From contig JAKZZE010000033.1 of NCBI GenBank assembly GCA_024220505.1, positions 186,001-250,000 of the forward strand: a stretch of 64,000 nt of DNA. Reading direction: 5' to 3'. A program made the position numbers and the translations under genes. Within the stretch, counting starts at the first letter, position 1, and every line of letters begins with the position of its first letter. Below are positions 1 to 13,020 of this stretch, in pieces. Origin of the DNA: Rhizopus arrhizus (lineage: Eukaryota; Mucoromycota; Mucoromycetes; Mucorales; Rhizopodaceae). The notes beneath the pieces are model-generated. The model did no database searches, had not been told where the DNA came from, and saw only the letters and a list, made by a program, of their open reading frames with translations.

Positions 1-138
1 TCTTACTGCACCTGCGGTATCTGTTAAATAAGATGTATGCTCTTCTCTAGGAATGGTTTTTACTGAAGAGGATCTTCTTCTAGACGTGATACTTGCAGAC
101 GCATTATCATAGGTTGATATATCAGACAAAGAACTCAT
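1..138 (-). CDS. N-terminal part of an unidentified Ser-rich protein (cut by window edge)
   Basis: The open frame reads from an ATG at 136-138 to the left edge of the window, so only the first 46 residues are visible. They are rich in Ser, Thr and Arg and include RRRSSSV, which resembles a basophilic (PKA-type) phosphorylation site. No domain can be recognised. The ATG follows an A-rich leader containing a long poly(A) tract in the sense direction, as is common upstream of genes in this window. Product unknown; the open frame and start are supported, the function is not. Confidence 0.5.
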   Translation of the reverse strand, partial: MSSLSDISTYDNASASITSRRRSSSVKTIPREEHTSYLTDTAGAVR

Positions 139-440
139 TTTTACCAAAATGAAAAAAAAAAAGAGAAAAAAAAAAAAAAAAAAAATGGGTTGCATAAACA
201 GCTGTAATAGGATAGAGCGGGGCTCAGTTGTATGACTTTACAAAGCCATAAACCCTGAAATAATTTCTATTTTTGGAGATTTGTACTTTGATTTTTCGGA
301 TGATTTAAGATTAAATTGTTCCTTTCACACATTCAATAAAGCAGAAGCGTATCTTTTTCTTTAGCCACACTCTCTGCCTCTCATTTGGCTGACTTTTTTT
401 TTTTTTTTTTTTTTTTTCGTTCAAAAGATTATATTTTATA
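139..440. other. Intergenic, AT-rich
   Basis: This stretch holds the upstream region of the partial gene at the left edge and the 3' flank of the next minus-strand gene. It contains two homopolymer tracts (A-rich around 150-185, T-rich around 395-418). I see no convincing gene or RNA in it. Confidence 0.5.
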
Positions 441-785
441 TTAAATAGGTATTAAATAATCATTACTGTTATCTTGTTCCTTGTTCCGACTGTGGTTTGT
501 AGATAATTTTGTAAAAAAGAGTGGTCCTGCACACATACTTGTATCTATCGAAAGCTTGGGTAATTTCTTTTTCTTTGTCATGACTTCTCCATCCGGGCTA
601 CTTGCGCTGTCTTCAGAATCATCGCTTGGTATCAATGGTGGTGGGGATGGTATGCGTAGTGCGATGTTTGGATTTAATTTGTATTGAATTGGAAATGAGC
701 CACGATCATAATCAAGGGGTGAGTAGGTGTCTATGATAACAATATGTTCTGTGTCAAAGCGGACTTGTTTCTTTAAGCAAGACAT
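441..785 (-). CDS. Small protein with RVxF-type PP1-docking motif, hypothetical
   Basis: Single-exon frame of 114 residues. Near the N-terminus it has KKQVRFD, which fits the RVxF consensus for docking to protein phosphatase 1, followed about 13 residues later by TYSPLDYDR. A basic-hydrophobic motif followed by T-[YW]-S-x2-[DE]-Y-D-R is, to my knowledge, a recurring pair in small fungal proteins. The middle is Pro/Ser/Asp-rich (PSPPPLIPSDDSEDS) and probably disordered; a KKKK patch follows. There is no membrane segment or signal peptide. The PP1-regulator role is inference from the motif only. Confidence 0.55.
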   Translation of the reverse strand: MSCLKKQVRFDTEHIVIIDTYSPLDYDRGSFPIQYKLNPNIALRIPSPPPLIPSDDSEDSASSPDGEVMTKKKKLPKLSIDTSMCAGPLFFTKLSTNHSRNKEQDNSNDYLIPI

Positions 786-930
786 GATTATTAAAAAAAA
801 AAAAAAAAAAAAAAGAGAAAAGAGAGAGATTATTTATATTATACAAAAATAACTTTTTGATGTTATACAGATTATAAAAATAACTTTTTTTTTTTTTTTT
901 TTTTTTTTTTCTATGCTTTCCTCTCCAACT

Positions 931-2728
931 TTATTCCGTTTTTGGCTTTATGTTTTTAGATACTTCTTCAATAAGTGCACTTTCTTCATCAGTAATTGGG
1001 CCACATCGTTTAATCATGGCTTGAATCTGAGCAACGTATTGCTCAATGGTATCGGATGTAGGTGTACCAAATGATTGGAAATTTAAACCAGAAAATACTT
1101 CAGCTACAGTCTGTTTAAAGTTTATCCATTTTTTCTTTTCTTCCCGTAGCCGATTGTAATCTTCTGTGATTCTACTTAGTGTTCTTGACATTTCCTCTTT
1201 TTCAATCGCCATCTTTCGAAGTTCTTCTCTCAATTTCTTTGTTTCATCTTTATCACCATTGGTTTTCCATGTCTCTGTTGACTTTCTTTGGACACTTTCA
1301 ATATCAAAGAAAGGTTTGCTGGATGTTATACTTGGTGTCATTGGTTGATGTGTATTATTATTGGCAGTCCATCTTGGCGCATTATTTGATGGCTGTGGAT
1401 GAACATCAGGTCCGTTCATCTTCTTTAATGGTGGTACAATAGAAGAAACACTGGGTCTGTGATGGCCTAATGCTAATTTTGGTTTGAGAGGCGTTGAAGG
1501 ACCACTGGAGGAGATGCCGATGGTTGTATTGATTTGTTGAAGAGGGGGTGTGGTGATACTGGGTCTTTTATATCTACGCCAAGTGTATTCTTTGATTCAA
1601 AATTAGATTTCTTCCTTTTTGCTTCATACATGTCTCGATAAGAATTTCCTTTCTTTATTTTTTTTGAAGTGCCCATGTCATCATCATCATCATCATCATC
1701 ATCATCGTCTGAATTTGGTACTGATCCACTAGGTCTTTTGATTGGTATCTCTTTCTTAAGTGGTCCCTTCCTGATCGGTCGTTTCTCTTCATCATTCTCT
1801 TCATTCTCTTCATTATCGTCTGTTTTATCCACATCACTGTCTTCATCAGAAGTTTCTTTTGATGAACCAGGGCGAAGGCGTCGACGGTTAAGAAATTTCT
1901 TGGTTGGATAATTGAATAAATGCTTAATGCATTTAGGTGAATAATAACTAGGAACTGCTACTGAAGCTGTAATCAAACCATTGTTAATAGCACATGTAGC
2001 ATGAAATGAACTGCACAAGAATCATTAACAATTAAATTATGTCCTTCCTTTTTTTTTTTAAAAAAACATACGTTGTGCAATCCACTTCTTCACAAGTAAT
2101 ACATAATCCCTTTGATTTCTGACAAAGAAAACATGTCTATATTGAACAAGTTAAACACTGAATGACGTACAAGTTTTTTTTTATTATTACCTTTTGACCC
2201 AATCGATTCTTATAAAATGAATAGGGTTCAATATCACTATTAATCTCTTTATTCCACATGGCACAGACAACATGCATAAATTCGCCAAATGTCACTGTAT
2301 GTCTCGCAGCACCTGCTTCAGTAGGGCAACAGATGATGTTCTACAGAATCCTATCAGAAACTTATCCATCGTCCTATCAATCTACTTACTGCCGGCTTAT
2401 TTTTTCTTTTATTGTCACATCTTTGACAAAACCAATCATCTTCAGGTACTTCATCCACTTTATAACATACTAGGAACACGAAAAAATAAAAATAAGCTTA
2501 CTTGTTATTTCTATTCGTTATTTACATTTGTGCACAGGCAAGTTACAATCTATAGGAAATCATTAGGTATTTTCTTGTTTATCTCTCAAGGAACTAACCT
2601 TCACCATCACAAAAAATTATTGGGTTCTTCTTTGATGATTTATCTCCTTCACAAATATCACAAGCATCCTACACTTTATTTAGTATTGATTTAAATAACG
2701 AGTATTGTCATACCTCATCTGATGACAT
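931..2728 (-). CDS. PHD / extended-PHD (PZP) chromatin reader with C-terminal coiled coil, AF10/BRPF-like
   Basis: A multi-exon gene with a reconstructed protein of about 470 residues. Exon 1 is only MSSDE (2714-2728), joined in frame to DACDICEGD. The first PHD finger (CDIC, NPIIFCDG, PVHKLCY, DDWFCQRC) is split by two introns. It is followed by an extended PHD finger (CCPTEAG, FMHVVCAMWN, GLCITCEEVDC, SFHATCA). The middle is acidic with an Asp run near 1680-1705 and Lys-rich patches. The C-terminus has a charged heptad-like helix (KLREELRKMAIEKEEM and onward). A 56-bp intron at 1574-1629 (GTATGA...GTAG) joins the two large C-terminal frames exactly. PZP modules read histone H3 in BRPF, Jade and AF10/AF17 proteins; PZP plus a C-terminal coiled coil is most like AF10. 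Subfamily is not certain. Confidence 0.8.
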
Positions 2729-3108
2729 TTTTTTATTTTACTTTTTTTAAAAAAGAAAATGCATAAATGACTCTACTTTTTTTTTTATTTTTTTTCACAA
2801 TTTACCTGTGACAGTTTTCAATAATTTACAGGAACCTTTTTATTGATTAAAAAAAAAAACTTTGCTATTTTTTTTTTTTTTTCTTTTCTCTTTAGAAAAT
2901 CAATTCAAAATAAAGTATTTCTACAACAAAAAAAATGGATAATTCTTGTAATCTTTTTTTTTTTTAATAAAAGAAAAGGAAAAAAAAAAAAAAGACAGTT
3001 GCAGAAGAAAAGGTACAGAAGAGAGAAATAAGAAGAAAAAGAAGAGTGAAAAAGAGCGAAAAAATAAGGGTTTATTTATACAGTCACGCAATGACGTAGA
3101 TTCAAAGT
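2729..3108. other. Intergenic, homopolymer-rich
   Basis: Between the PZP gene start and the Ras GEF stop. Runs of A and T and a long purine-rich stretch (about 2975-3065) dominate. No coding signal beyond short low-complexity frames. Confidence 0.4.
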
Positions 3109-4643
3109 TCAAATTGTATAATTTTGTGAAGTGAAATGGATCGTGTATTCGATTGTTTGTCGAACAAGACGGAATTTATTAAAGTTGATCAAGTGGGATT
3201 GTCCTTGATAGACTGTCGAGTTTGTATCCAACAAGAATGTCAAGTCTTTTAAAATGAGTGGGAAAAAAGGAACACAGGGTGGCTTTGCTTTCTTTAATGC
3301 TGCTCTATAGTGATTCATGTTGTTATTTAGGTTTAAATATTTAGAGAGCTTTTTATAGTTGATATGATTCTGTACATCTTCTTGATGAAGCGTCATTGTG
3401 ATCATCATGCTTGTATGAAAATTATTCCAATCCAAGCAAATCTATGCTTTATTGATAAACACAAGTCATTCCTATTCAGTATTTACCTTGGCAATATCAA
3501 TCATTTTATGTACAATTGCTCTTCTCATCGTGATCTGTCTACTGACTTTATCTATGACCCATTGACTTGTCTTGTTCACCCTTTCAATGATCCACTTTAC
3601 ATAATCATCCTCTTTTTCTTTTTCACAGCTTAAATAGTCTTGTATTCGAATGCTCTTTAATAAATCAAAATCGACCAATGTCAAACACTTTGCAATGTCC
3701 CTTGTATCCATGCTTAAAAATAAATTGTCACTCATAAAATCAGGATCCGGTGTAACTAATTGTCGTACAAGGTCATGCTTGGGATCGTCTGTCATCATGA
3801 ATCTTGGTTCTTTCAAGCACAATTTCTATCTTTTTTTTTATCAGTCAATTTTTTTTTTTCCTTGTTTTCATCTTACTTGTTCTTCAATCATCTGTCTTAT
3901 CCTGTCTGTTTCTAGTCTATAGTGAACATGACATAGATCGCTGTTTAAAAATACCATTAAATGTACCATCAAGGTTGATTGATGTAGAAAATCTTGAAAT
4001 TGTAATTTTATCCAACTCTTAATGACATTTAAAACTCTGTTATATAAAAAAAAAGGGAGATTTAAAAGATCGAAGGGGTTGAATACAGACTTACTTGAAT
4101 TGGATCGATCTCTGTCATAGTCTATGATCTTTCTCTGAATGAAACATTGGGATCAGTTTATCAAATAGTTCAAAAGAGGTTGTAAAATATGAATGAAATA
4201 AGATGAATGTGTCAGTGTAATCTGGATCTGATCATAAGTTGATATTAGATCATAAATCATAAACATAATTAATATCACCTTGATTTGTTTCATCAGCAAG
4301 TTTCATAAACAATCGATCCAGTGTGCCAGCGATCACTTGTACTTTATCCTCAGACAGGATTCGCATAATCATCGTATCCTTTCCATCTTCTAAAACATGA
4401 ATCATTCCTCCTTTTCCTTTTTTCGTGAATGAACACTGTGATGTGTTATTATCAGCTTCTTCTTTTTTGGTATAAAATGGTTTAAATAATAGCTTCTTTA
4501 GATCATTTTCTGATTTATGATGCCTAATGATCGGTTTCTTTACAAATATTGGTTTTGCATATTCTTCGGTTGTCAAAGTCGCTGTACTCAAATAGCCTGA
4601 ATCGCCCAAAGATGACAGTGTCTTCTGTTTAAGCGAGTTTAAT

Positions 4644-4685
<42 letters not shown>

Positions 4686-4807
4686 CAGTGCAAATCGATA
4701 GAACGTACCTCATCTTTATTTCTAAATTTATTCATAAACATCGTCTTGAAACTGTAGTCATCCGATCTTGATTCATTCGGTTTTATTTCAGTCGAGTTTC
4801 TTTTCAT
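3109..4807 (-). CDS. Ras guanine-nucleotide exchange factor (RasGEF_N + CDC25-type catalytic domain)
   Basis: Start ATG at 4805-4807, followed by a 33-codon exon and an intron that contains a 38-T/A homopolymer. The RasGEF_N domain shows VIAGTLDRLFMKLADE, then after a 57-bp intron YTDTFILFHSYFTTSFELF and later LNVIKSWIK. The CDC25 catalytic domain shows DIAKCLTLVDFDLLKSI, WVIDKVSRQITMRRAIVHKM, then after a 45-bp intron LDWNNFHTSMMI and PPCVPFFPLILKDLTFL. It should activate Ras-type GTPases at the membrane. The protein is short (roughly 450 residues) and lacks the SH3 domain of Cdc25/Sdc25-type GEFs. Within the RasGEF_N domain near 4110-4140 the frame of FDKLIPMF runs into a TGA, and the next exon is in another frame, so either a splice I could not place or a frameshift exists there. 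Confidence 0.82.
4648..4685. repeat. Poly(T) tract of 38 nt within intron 1 of the Ras GEF gene
   Basis: An uninterrupted run of T on the plus strand (A in the transcript) lies between the donor (GTACGT, near 4709) and the acceptor of the first intron of the minus-strand Ras GEF gene. Confidence 0.9.
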
Positions 4808-6280
4808 AACAGAGAAACTATGAACAAACTTTTTTTTTCCACCTTTTTTTTTGTATATTTAATAAACACAAAAGGATAAAAATCAATTCCTTTTTACCTG
4901 TTTCACTCGTTTGTTTCATAAAGAAGGGAAAAGAGAGAGTGAGAGAGAGGAAAAAAGAAGGATAAAAATGGAATACTTTTTTTTTTTAAAAAAAAAAATT
5001 CAAATGTATCGATCTTGCTCTCTCTCTCTTTCTGTGTGTGTGTGTGTGCATGGATGTATGAGCGAATCTATTAATTCAACTTGCTTTATTACAAGTGTGA
5101 GCCCTATCATTCATCAATTGCATTCCTTTCTCATCCTATCCCCAACATATGTTTCTCTTTTTTCTTTCTTTATTCATTAACATCAATTTTAGAAAAAAAA
5201 CAAACTTGCAACTGTTCTCTAATTCATTTTATGAAGAAAGACATGTATGCAAATTAATAGCTTTTGATAAATTAGGAGTAAATGATTGAATTCTTTCACT
5301 TTTCTCTTCCCCCTTTTTTCTCTCTCTCTTAGTTTAGAGGAAATTTGATTTTAATGATTATTCATCCTCTTTTAAAGGTATGAACGCGTCTTTAGAGAAG
5401 ACAAGGTTTAAACAGTGAAATATAAATAATAACGAGCTGTCGATGCTATTGTTTCACTACAACCATCAGTTGCAGTTTAGAATGATTTTAAAAAATAAGG
5501 AAAGGGAATGAAGAGAGTATGAAAGAAATCAAAAATTGAACTCGATCCTATTTCTTTTATTATGAATCGTTTCAGAGCTATAAAAATCTGATTTGAGATA
5601 TACTTTATGTGATGACCACACTCAGTTGATTCATCAATCTTATTTCCACTCAAAAAGAAATCAAGGCTCATTTTTATATTTTTTATTTCTGTGAGAAAGG
5701 ATGAAAAGAAAGGGAGGTGTACAGGTACGTCAATGATACAAAAAAGGGTTCGTGCATTTGTGTTACCGCCCTTTTTTATAGGTTCACTATTTACAATAAA
5801 AATACGCCCAAAGATGATTTTGGGCAAAAGTTGCCCAAGGTTGACATGAAAGGGGAGAGAGGGAGTAGACAAGAGTGTCTCTTTTGAGTATGATTATGTC
5901 ACGAACAGTCTTTGACTTTTGTTTTCAGCAGGCATGCACGTGGATTCCTATTGTTCTGGAATTACCTCTCAGTCTTGTGTGATTTCATCTTTTGTGTGTC
6001 GACTGGATGTGGAACCAGCAGAGGAAATAATCTACCTCTTGTTCTTTAATGATGGATAAAAAGAGAAGGAATGATGATCAAATAAGCTGTATTATTTAAA
6101 GAGTTAAATGTAAAGTAGGATTCTTGTTCTCAACTGACAGTTTTGGCATTTTATTTTCATCCTTAAAACAGTAATCATCAAAGAAAGACAAACAGATCAC
6201 GCTAGTGACACACATCATTATTTTTTGCATCACCCTTGAAATCACACTACGTCCTTCTTTCTTCTTCTTGTTCAAATCGA
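4808..6280. other. Intergenic / upstream region with simple repeats
   Basis: About 1.5 kb with no supported gene. It contains a GA-rich stretch (4920-4965), a CT tract running into a TG tract (about 5012-5048), and several homopolymers. A minus-strand open frame at 5477-5872 has no recognisable domain and hydrophobic, low-complexity content, so I did not call it. The 3' part is the leader of the small gene starting near 6281. Confidence 0.4.
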
Positions 6281-6919
6281 ATGATGAATAATAAAAAGCG
6301 TTGTAGACTTTTGATGGGAATTGATTCAGAAGATGAAGAAGCTGGATCAATTTTGATGTCACTTGCTCATCAACATTCTCATAAAACAATAAAGAATCCG
6401 CAGCCAACGATAAATAAAAAAGTAAGAGAATTGTAATTGTGTTTGGATGAATACTTATAGTCTATCAAGAATCATTCAATGTCTATTACAAATTTAATAA
6501 GTAAGTCTCAACATCCTTCTTTTTCATTCAAACTAAATAGAATCTAGACAGAGTAAGAGAGACAAAGAAAGAAAGAAAGAGAGAATAATCATGTTGTGTT
6601 AGGATGTTACACCTTATCACTCAACTGAACACATCATTCAATCTCAAGGTATATCTTTTTCAATTTATTCTCACAACTTATAAACTTTTTAGATCAATCA
6701 AAAGCATTTAAAAAACCAAAAACAGCATCACCTAAAATCAGACGAAATTCTATTCATGTCCACCTAAGTTACAAGATACATGCGCATAAAATACGTATGC
6801 AACCTACAGTAAGTAAAGAACTTGATAAATTACAAGAACCTAATTTAATTTACTTTTTATCCCAGTATTCAACTCTTCTCTATCGATCCATTCCATTTCA
6901 CTACAAGGATCCAATCTAA
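6281..6919 (+). CDS. Small multi-exon hypothetical protein
   Basis: The first exon (ATG at 6281 or 6284) encodes MMNNKKRCRLLMGIDSEDE then EAGSILMSLAHQH and ends at a GTAAGA donor at 6421. Later exons read DVTPYHSTEHIIQSQ (6601-6646), DQSKAFKKPKTASPKIRRNS (from 6693) and, after a GT-AG intron ending in TTTTTATCCCAG, YSTLLYRSIPFHYKDPI and a stop at 6917-6919. The last two junctions keep frame cleanly. A possible middle exon (KSIKNHSMSITNLI, 6463-6501) could not be connected in phase, so the exon 1 to exon 2 link is uncertain. An acidic patch followed by the short hydrophobic motif resembles motifs in fungal transcription regulators, but no function can be assigned. RRNS is a possible kinase site. 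Confidence 0.5.
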
Positions 6920-7028
6920 ATAAAATTCAATGATGTTATCTTCTTTTTCGGAATTTGAATCAAACGGACTCCATTTTTCATGCCTTTTTTTTTTTTTTAT
7001 TTAATTTTTTTTTATAATAGCATTACAC

Positions 7029-7994
7029 ATGTCGAATAAACCATTGGAATCCAGTACGAGTACTAACAGCATGACGAATGCAAACAGTACAAATACAAAA
7101 AAATCAGGTTCCAGTAAACTCTCGGCTATCTCTAAGCAAGTTCTCAAGACAAACCCTATTCCTCAACTTGTCAAACCCTCCAGTCCCAGTTCAAGTAATG
7201 TTGTTACCCATCACCCCAATTTAGATACCCTCCGAGGCAAACCTACACAACCACTTCGAAGTACAAAAGTATCTCAAAAACTCGTCTTGTTTCCTTCGTC
7301 TGATGATGCCGAAACAACCATGCAATCCACTTTACCTGTTGACGACACCAATCTCTTAAACTATCGTCGTACTTCTTCTCCTTCATTTGAACAACCTTGG
7401 CAAGTAGATCAACCTCCTACACCAGCCGGTCTTCCTTTACCTATCGAGTGGACCTTTGATTCTCGTACGCCAGCCGAAAGGATGAACAAGGACGAACGAG
7501 ACCTCGCTGGTCTTCCTCGGGCTGCTGCTTATTGTACTGGTGAAGGTTATGACTTGACTCGACTTCGACCCTTTTTAAGAGAACATCATCGTGTGGCACC
7601 TAGGTTGTATGATGAGTGTCTTTATGCAGCTTATCATTTTCCACTGAGAACACTGCGTCCGGACAAGGATAATTTATATAACATTAGAGTGAGAAGTAAT
7701 GTGGCTAAACCACCCTTGAATCACAGACAGAGTGCGATGGATGAAGATGAAATGGATTATGATGAGGATCACTATCAATCAGAAGTGCCTACAGTCATAC
7801 AACCTCGCCATGGGGATGTATATACTGATTATTATCACAGAAGAAAGAGTTCTGTTGATCAACAACAGGAAGGAAAAGAAGAATCTGTCTATCCAGATAC
7901 TCATTCTAAAGATGGAGAGACTCATTATGGTGAAAACAAGTCTGATAGGATAGAAGACAATACAAATCTGAATGAGGAAGAACAACAACAACAA

Positions 7995-8030
<36 letters not shown>

Positions 8031-8928
8031 CATCAGCAAGAACAACCTCGTGAGCTCTTTAAGGGAGGTGAAGTGTTCATATTTGATTATGGTGTCGTCG
8101 TCTTTTGGAATTTTCGTCGTGCGGAAGAATTGTTGATGTTGGAAGACTTTATGCAATTCTCTATTGAACCCTTTAGAGATAATCCAGATGAAGACATGCA
8201 AATTGAAGAAATTCATTTTCAATATGACACATCACAGATGAAGCCTAGAATATTCAATGATATGATCACACTCAAGAGTAGTAATCATATGGTCAAACTC
8301 ACTCTATCTCACGGCCTCTCTCAAAGTGCTGTTGTTGCAAGATATGAAGATATTATGGACAAGACAATCGAAGTAGATTGAAAACTTTTGTCTATTCATC
8401 CCTGTACTCACCCTCTATTTAGGATACAAAACATTTACCAAAAGAGATGGCAGAGACGGGTCGATTGGGAAAGACACGTACAGAGATCACAAAGATCAAT
8501 GGTCAATTATTCAACTTGAGAATGAATGTTAATCTTGTCTCTAACGTCTTGGGTAAGTTGAATGTAAAATACTGAGACAAGAAAGCTCATGTTATCACAG
8601 ATACACCCGAGATCTTTTGGTCAGAACCTGCTTTACAACCAATGTATACGGCCATAAGAGAATACTTGGAGATACCTCAAAGAGCAAAGATCTTGAATGA
8701 TCGTCTACGTGTCATTTCTGATTTATTGTCCATGTTGAGAGATCATTTAACTAACTTTGGTGTAGAGTATCAAACACTGATCATCATTTATTTAATTATT
8801 GTTGCTGTCATTGTCGCATGCGTAAGTTTTTTTTTTTTTTTTTTTTTTTTTGTAATATTGAAATATTTATTTTTTCCATCTAGTTTGAAATTGCCGTCAA
8901 GATATTACAATCTGTCAATGTCGTATAG
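7029..8928 (+). CDS. DUF155 / RMD1-RMD8 family membrane protein
   Basis: Exon 1 runs from ATG at 7029 to 8372 and is joined through introns at 8373-8422 and 8553-8602 and one after 8820 to a last short exon ending at a TAG at 8926-8928. The N-terminal third is Ser/Thr/Pro-rich and probably disordered. A conserved block (GLPRAAAYCTGEGYDLTRLR) precedes an acidic stretch and a poly-Gln tract. The DUF155 core starts with ELFKGGEVFIFDYGVVVFWN and continues through RAEELLMLEDFM. The C-terminus has EYLEIPQRAKILNDRLRVIS, a long helix and a hydrophobic tail (LIIIYLIIVAVIVAC) as expected for a tail-anchored member. Yeast RMD1 and RMD8 are needed for meiotic division and human RMND1 acts in mitochondria; which paralogue this is cannot be told. 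The Gln tract is encoded by mixed CAA/CAG. Confidence 0.88.
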
Positions 8929-8984
8929 TTTATATTTTACTATTAGAAAAAAAAAGAATAAAATACTTTTGAATCACAATAGGA

Positions 8985-9023
<39 letters not shown>

Positions 9024-11467
9024 TCGTGAACCATGTCAAATGTTCATGTGAAAGATATGTCACAGATGCAAATTTGGCGTAATAGGATCAAGTTGGATGA
9101 TAAAAGATGAAGAGTAGAACGGAAAGAGTGAGCTAATCAGTTATGTTTTCTCCTAAACATTGACGTGTTTACGTTGAACAGAAATACACAAAACACTGTT
9201 TGAAAGAGTGTTGCGATAAACACAAAGAAAAGGGCAGACCAAGAAAGCTAGTTTGTATCCTAGAAACCTACTTCCGATCCTTTTCTGCTGTTAATTTCTG
9301 TCCCAGAGAACAGTAAAGGCTTGTTTGCTGAAAATGATGATCTTGTTCATTTTTGACAAATAGAAAAAAAGTACAAGGCTTTATCATCTTGATCGCACAA
9401 AGCTCATTAAAGATTTGTCCTACTTGGCCCTGAGCAAAAAGGTCACCATCACAAACTTAATTTCTAATCCGAGAACGGAATGGGTTTGGAGTCACTGGAA
9501 TGAACCACTTTTTTTTCTTCTTCTCGGGATAAGCGTAGTACAATAAAAAGAATGAATGACTGCTAATATTAATGCAGCAAACAGCTTGGATTGATTCTGT
9601 GAGAACTGTACAAGCAGACCTCGGTTGGGTGAAAAGGATGAGACGATGACCGATTTTGGGAATATCCTCTCGATTTTAGTAATTTTTTTTTAAAAAAAAA
9701 AGAAAAAAAAAAAAGAAAACTGTGCAGTGAGAGATGAGAGAGAGAGAGAGAGAGATATCTCCCCCTTTTTTTTTTTTTTAATCCGTAAAGGTAGACCTTC
9801 CAAGTTGGTAACAAAGAGGCTTTTCCTTATTTGTGTAATAGAATAAAAACTTTATTAAATAAAATGTTGTAAAGAATGTTGTTTTTGAGTGACAAAGAAG
9901 GGGAATTCTCAACATTTAATATTTGAAAAAGGGCTTTGAGCAGTTAATTGTTCATATTATTTGTATACACACAACCCTGATAACGCATACATGTTCCGAA
10001 AAATAAAGACTTTCCGTATTTGGTTATATTGAAATTTTAAGAGTCCCGCTTCTTATTTTAAACATGCTGGAACCTTGTCTAACCTGATCAGTGAAGGACA
10101 TCCTTCTTGATTATTGTGTCATAACAATCTTCTTCTTATATCAAACTACATAAAAAAGGGGAAGGGGCTATTGAGTGTAGATAACATCATGAATTAGACT
10201 CATTTCTTTTTTTAAAAAAAAGAAAGAAAGATAAAATGACAAGGTTTATTCAATCCAATATCTGAAATGATCTTCACTGAATTCGATAAACATACTTCAA
10301 AAGGTAACACACTAATTAGTATACAGCTAAAGTAAAAAGCCTATTGCGCTCGGTACCATTTTTTTTTTTTTTTTTCTGTAAGGCTTTTCGGTGGAAATCA
10401 CGGGGAAGTAGGTTACTCAAGATGTTTTATGCATAAGGAAAGACCCCCATTTTACTTTACAATTAATAAACTTTATAAAATATTATGATTTATTAAAAAC
10501 ATTGTATTTCAAAAAGTATAAAAAAAAAATGAATAGACAAAGAGAAAAGGATAGATTATATTTTTAAAGAAAAAGAGTTGTCTACTACATCATAAATGCA
10601 GTAAAAAGTAAGATTAAAAAGAATGCATTCAAAAAAGAAGGAATAAAACATGAAACACTTTGGAGTTTCCAAAAGAGGGAAAAATAGAATCTCGCTAGTA
10701 TGTTTTTGAACACAAAAAGCAAAGACCAATAGAGTAAACTTATCTGACCAAATAAGGTAAAAGAGAAATAAACGAAAGAAAGAAAGGATATTTTAATTTT
10801 ATTTATTCAATAATTAATTTAAAAGGGAAAAAAGAAAAAGAAAAAGAGTTTATGTCTTGAATGATTTCAAAAATAAAGTCATTTTATTTGATAGAATAAG
10901 GCTAAGCAAGAAAAAAAAAAGAAAAATTTGCACAAAGCACAAAACTCTTTTTTCAAAAATAGTAAAATTAAACAATTCATTGGGGGGGAAGTACTAGAAA
11001 CGACTGATTCTCTTTGGTGACCACCTGCTCTTTTTTATTAATTTTTACAAAATATGCACAACTCTCGGAAGACATCCCGTCTCTTTATAATCTTACCATT
11101 AATAATACATAAAGTGATGAACAAAGGGAAAATCAAGAACGGTCAATACACTAGGAAATAAACCAAAAGATTAGTCATCGTCTGTGACAAGTGAACCAAA
11201 AAAAAAAAAAAAAAAAAGATGGGCAGATTGCACACTTGCAAAGATAAAGTTTGCTTCCGTACATGTTTGTCCTTTTCTGTTGTAATATAAACAGAGACTT
11301 GATTAAACCACGTCATTACTGAAAGCAAGCTGTACAACTCTAAAGCACCTGATTCCGAGCCTTTCTTTTTTTCCATTCTTTTATAAACCTTTCACTTTTT
11401 GCTTTCATTTCACTTCTTTTTCCTCCTTCTTTCATCACTCACATCTTTTTTTTTTCAAATTATTTAA
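8929..11467. other. Long intergenic region upstream of the forkhead gene
   Basis: About 2.5 kb with many homopolymers, a GA dinucleotide run (about 9728-9756) and AT-rich tracts. I found no gene. Forkhead-core-like heptamers (TGTTTAC at about 9166 and ATAAACA near 9217) occur and could reflect autoregulation, but such short AT-rich words are expected by chance here. The proximal 100 bp is pyrimidine-rich (CTTTTTCCTCCTTC), as is usual for fungal leaders. Confidence 0.4.
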
Positions 11468-12920
<1,453 letters not shown>

Positions 12921-13020
12921 AGCATATTCTCATTTAACAAACTCTTTATTTTTCATACCCTCTCACATACACTCACACACACACACATTTATATACAAAA
13001 AATAAAATTATGCTCATTAT

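Noticed and set aside
4911..5180. 89-residue plus-strand frame
   Set aside because: Built from GA-rich, CT and TG simple repeats; not coding-like.
5477..5872. 131-residue minus-strand frame
   Set aside because: Phe/Ile-rich composition, no motif, no orderly splice signals, in a repeat-rich intergenic stretch; likely chance.
7779..8222. 147-residue frame antisense to the RMD1-like gene
   Set aside because: Poly-Leu is the antisense of the Gln tract; shadow of the real gene.
9160..9225. Forkhead-like sites upstream of the forkhead gene
   Set aside because: Words such as TGTTTAC are short and frequent in AT-rich DNA; too weak to call autoregulation.
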